This document shows positions 63,599 to 64,000 of a DNA stretch of 64,000 nucleotides, one piece after another. The notes beneath the pieces are model-generated. The model saw only the letters and a program-made list of their open reading frames with translations, had not been told where the DNA came from and ran no database searches. Position 1 is the first letter of the stretch. Each line of letters starts with the position of its first letter. The translations under genes were made by a program, and so were the position numbers. The DNA comes from Treponema phagedenis (GTDB lineage: Bacteria > Spirochaetota > Spirochaetia > Treponematales > Treponemataceae): positions 1,364,001 to 1,428,000 of the forward strand of contig NZ_CP042818.1 of the NCBI RefSeq assembly GCF_008153345.1, written 5' to 3'.

Positions 63599-64000
63599 AT
63601 GAGTCCAATAAAAGAATTGCGTGTGGATGAAAACAGTCCGCTTTTTGATAAGACCGGCATGTTGTATAAGGAATTTCCTTCAGATTTTCGACAAATACGT
63701 TATTTTACGCTTCTTATTGTGCAGTCTGCCCCGCTTGAAATAAAGGGGGTTAACCTTCTTGAACAGCAAATCAGTGAAATTATCAAAAACGCTGTAAAAC
63801 ATGGAAATAAATGTGATATTTCAAAAAAAGTGAAGGTTTGGTATGACTTTACCCCTGCAAATGCTCATCTGATAGTTGAAGATGAAGGCGATGGCTTTAA
63901 AGATATGGAAAAATGGAACGAATTTAACCGCAAACGTTTGGAGTGTTTGCATAAGCAGGATTTCGGAAATCTTGCCTCCTACGTTTCCTTCCGCACCGCC
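63599..64000 (+). CDS. Anti-sigma kinase-like protein (HATPase), truncated by the window end
   Basis: Open from ATG 63599 (AAGGAGG 8 bases upstream) to the last base, 134 codons with no stop. It looks like a SpoIIAB/RsbW-type GHKL ATPase: N-box SEIIKNAVKHGNK and G1 box IVEDEGDGFKDM. It should bind the STAS protein and a sigma factor. It is unusually long between G1 and the end, so it may carry a C-terminal domain beyond the window. Third gene of the partner-switching unit. Confidence 0.85.
   Translation, partial: MSPIKELRVDENSPLFDKTGMLYKEFPSDFRQIRYFTLLIVQSAPLEIKGVNLLEQQISEIIKNAVKHGNKCDISKKVKVWYDFTPANAHLIVEDEGDGFKDMEKWNEFNRKRLECLHKQDFGNLASYVSFRTA

Noticed and set aside
1..64000. tRNA, rRNA, tmRNA or other classic RNA genes
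   Set aside because: No sequence with the expected conserved elements was recognised by eye; a tRNAscan-SE or Rfam search would settle it.

Overview
The window looks like a chromosomal segment of a host-associated Treponema (spirochaete). This is inferred from the mix of genes: a sodium-pumping oxaloacetate decarboxylase set, many spirochaete-style lipoproteins with short hydrophobic signals ending in a Cys, long TPR and HEAT surface or periplasmic proteins, and a moderate-to-low G+C content. A Treponema phagedenis-like species is my best guess, but that is recognition, not a database match.

Layout. 1-3.5 kb: oadGAB. 3.7-6.7 kb: a minus-strand unit of a PASTA-domain membrane protein and two tandem paralogous solute-binding lipoproteins. 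7.2-17 kb: Sir2 deacylase, CoaBC, an exported protein with an EF-hand-like motif, a DnaQ-type exonuclease, a phosphohexose mutase, 5-formyl-THF cyclo-ligase and a lipoprotein whose signal peptide carries a T10 tract. 17-31 kb: an accessory and defence region with a deoxyinosine glycosylase, an AAA-ATPase/PD-(D/E)XK protein, fragments of a response regulator and an ABC ATPase, a nitroreductase, a truncated MccF/LdcA-like carboxypeptidase, a frameshifted small gene, a Hachiman-like pair (hamA, and hamB broken at an A10 tract), and a restriction-modification locus in which a nuclease-methylase fusion is followed by a specificity gene cut by an IS630-family element. 31-38 kb: a uraA-like permease behind a C10 tract, a proC with a foreign phosphodiesterase-like tail, an AlkD-like repair protein, efp, a Nudix hydrolase and small lipoproteins. 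38.7-48 kb: clpB, hutD, a frameshifted AspT-type transporter, a U32 peptidase and an iron alcohol dehydrogenase. 48-58 kb: a dead chemotaxis receptor, a HEAT protein, trmB, a lipoprotein, and TPR proteins, one with 22 tandem 13/14-residue charged repeats. 58-64 kb: TPR protein, metallophosphoesterase, ParB-like protein, then a SpoIIE/RsbU phosphatase, an STAS antagonist and an anti-sigma kinase that runs off the end, which together look like a partner-switching module.

The most unusual feature is a family of intergenic repeats found at more than a dozen places. Their ends match the ends of the IS630 element at 29768-31047. In particular about 24 bases of the right end differ at only two positions, and the elements end in TA. 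Their interiors are assembled from interchangeable hairpin modules, often with a constant loop resembling cgtccRtg. I read them as non-autonomous, modular (BOX-like) MITEs mobilised by that transposase. Identical or near-identical copies flank hutD in direct orientation, and another pair brackets the hutD-aspT-U32 block in inverted orientation.

Other recurrent themes are homopolymer tracts of 10 bases at places where they would switch genes (T10 in a signal peptide, A10 in hamB, C10 abutting a -35 box), several genes whose -10 box lies 6-9 bases from the start codon with no Shine-Dalgarno (leaderless candidates), and many broken genes, consistent with an IS/MITE-active, decaying accessory genome.
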